Assembly (NCBI RefSeq): GCF_963678635.1
Contig: NC_087071.1
Coordinates: 11,671,088-11,735,087 of the forward strand
Direction: 5' to 3'
Length of the DNA: 64,000 nt
Origin: Symsagittifera roscoffensis
Lineage: Eukaryota > Xenacoelomorpha > Acoela > Convolutidae
Part shown: one piece after another, positions 63,681-64,000 of the stretch
Layout: every line of letters begins with the position of its first letter
How positions within the stretch are numbered: the first letter of the stretch is position 1
Notes under the pieces: generated by a model
Seen by the model: the letters and a program-made list of their open reading frames with translations, nothing else
Told to the model about the DNA's origin: nothing
Database searches by the model: none
Position numbers and translations under genes: made by a program

Positions 63681-64000
63681 TACTCCCCGGACAAGTCTCC
63701 ATCAATGTCCCTATTGATCGCACAACACCGGGTCATCGTCAAGTAGGTATCCAGTTTTCTGTAACCAATCTTACAAATCGCATTAGAAAATGAAATTTAT
63801 CTACTCCACTTCAACTCACTACGTGTTCACAAATGGCATCGTACTACATCTCACTGCCTTTCAACATTTTCACAAAATTTGCACCATGAGGAGTGTCCTA
63901 GATAAAATTTCTTTTCTGACTACTTGCGTCGTCTTGTTATAAAACTTCTTTTCGCTCTTTGTGATTAAAAAGTGGGACGTGGCACGGCCACGCACCCGTT
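62795..64000 (-). mobile_element. Element IV: 3' end of a second copy of the element I family
   Basis: An 886 bp LTR (62795-63680) and the following 320 bp match 28168-29374. It has the same orientation as element I, so this is the 3' LTR and the start of the 3' untranslated region. The rest lies beyond the window. It interrupts ORF2 of element III. At the two sites where the element I LTRs differ, it agrees with the 5' LTR at 51732. Confidence 0.95.

Overview
This 64 kb window is eukaryotic and almost certainly from an invertebrate animal. It is filled with retrotransposons, and I see no host gene, tRNA, rRNA or CRISPR array. The standard genetic code applies: one element carries two uninterrupted reading frames of 3180 and 2955 codons. 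The Ty3/Gypsy polyproteins and both kinds of LINE present are typical of invertebrate animal genomes, but I cannot name the species.

The dominant component is a family of giant LTR retrotransposons, seen in four copies. Element I (28168-52617, minus strand) is complete at about 24.45 kb. It has nearly identical 886/887 bp LTRs, a primer-binding-site candidate, a 3 kb leader, an intact gag-pol frame (ORF1) and a second giant frame (ORF2). Element II (1-12697, minus strand) is an old, broken relative without ORF2. Element III (18624-62794, plus strand) is an older relative that has been split: element I sits inside its ORF1, and element IV (62795 to the right edge, minus strand) interrupts its ORF2. 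Element IV belongs to the same family as element I.

Between elements II and III (12828-18623) lie two decayed LINEs facing each other. The plus-strand one has an R2-like zinc-finger and restriction-like endonuclease C-terminus. The minus-strand one is of the CR1/Jockey type with an AP endonuclease. An inverted piece of LTR next to the first LINE makes a 569 bp palindromic structure.

The family shows several unusual features. ORF1 runs gag, protease, reverse transcriptase, RNase H, a long acidic spacer, integrase, and then a C-terminal domain that reads as a macrodomain of the TARG1/Poa1p type. ORF2 starts with a coiled coil, then a GDSL/SGNH hydrolase domain, then what looks like a second, degenerate SGNH domain, followed by about 1,900 residues I do not recognise. 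The leaders of elements I and II contain an RNA structure whose stems are kept although their sequences differ completely (three copies). The LTRs carry a similarly covarying hairpin. A polypurine-tract-like G-rich motif next to the 3' LTR is repeated inside ORF1. The likely division of labour is that ORF1 makes particles, copies and integrates the element, while ORF2 supplies an accessory protein of unknown role, perhaps from a spliced RNA.
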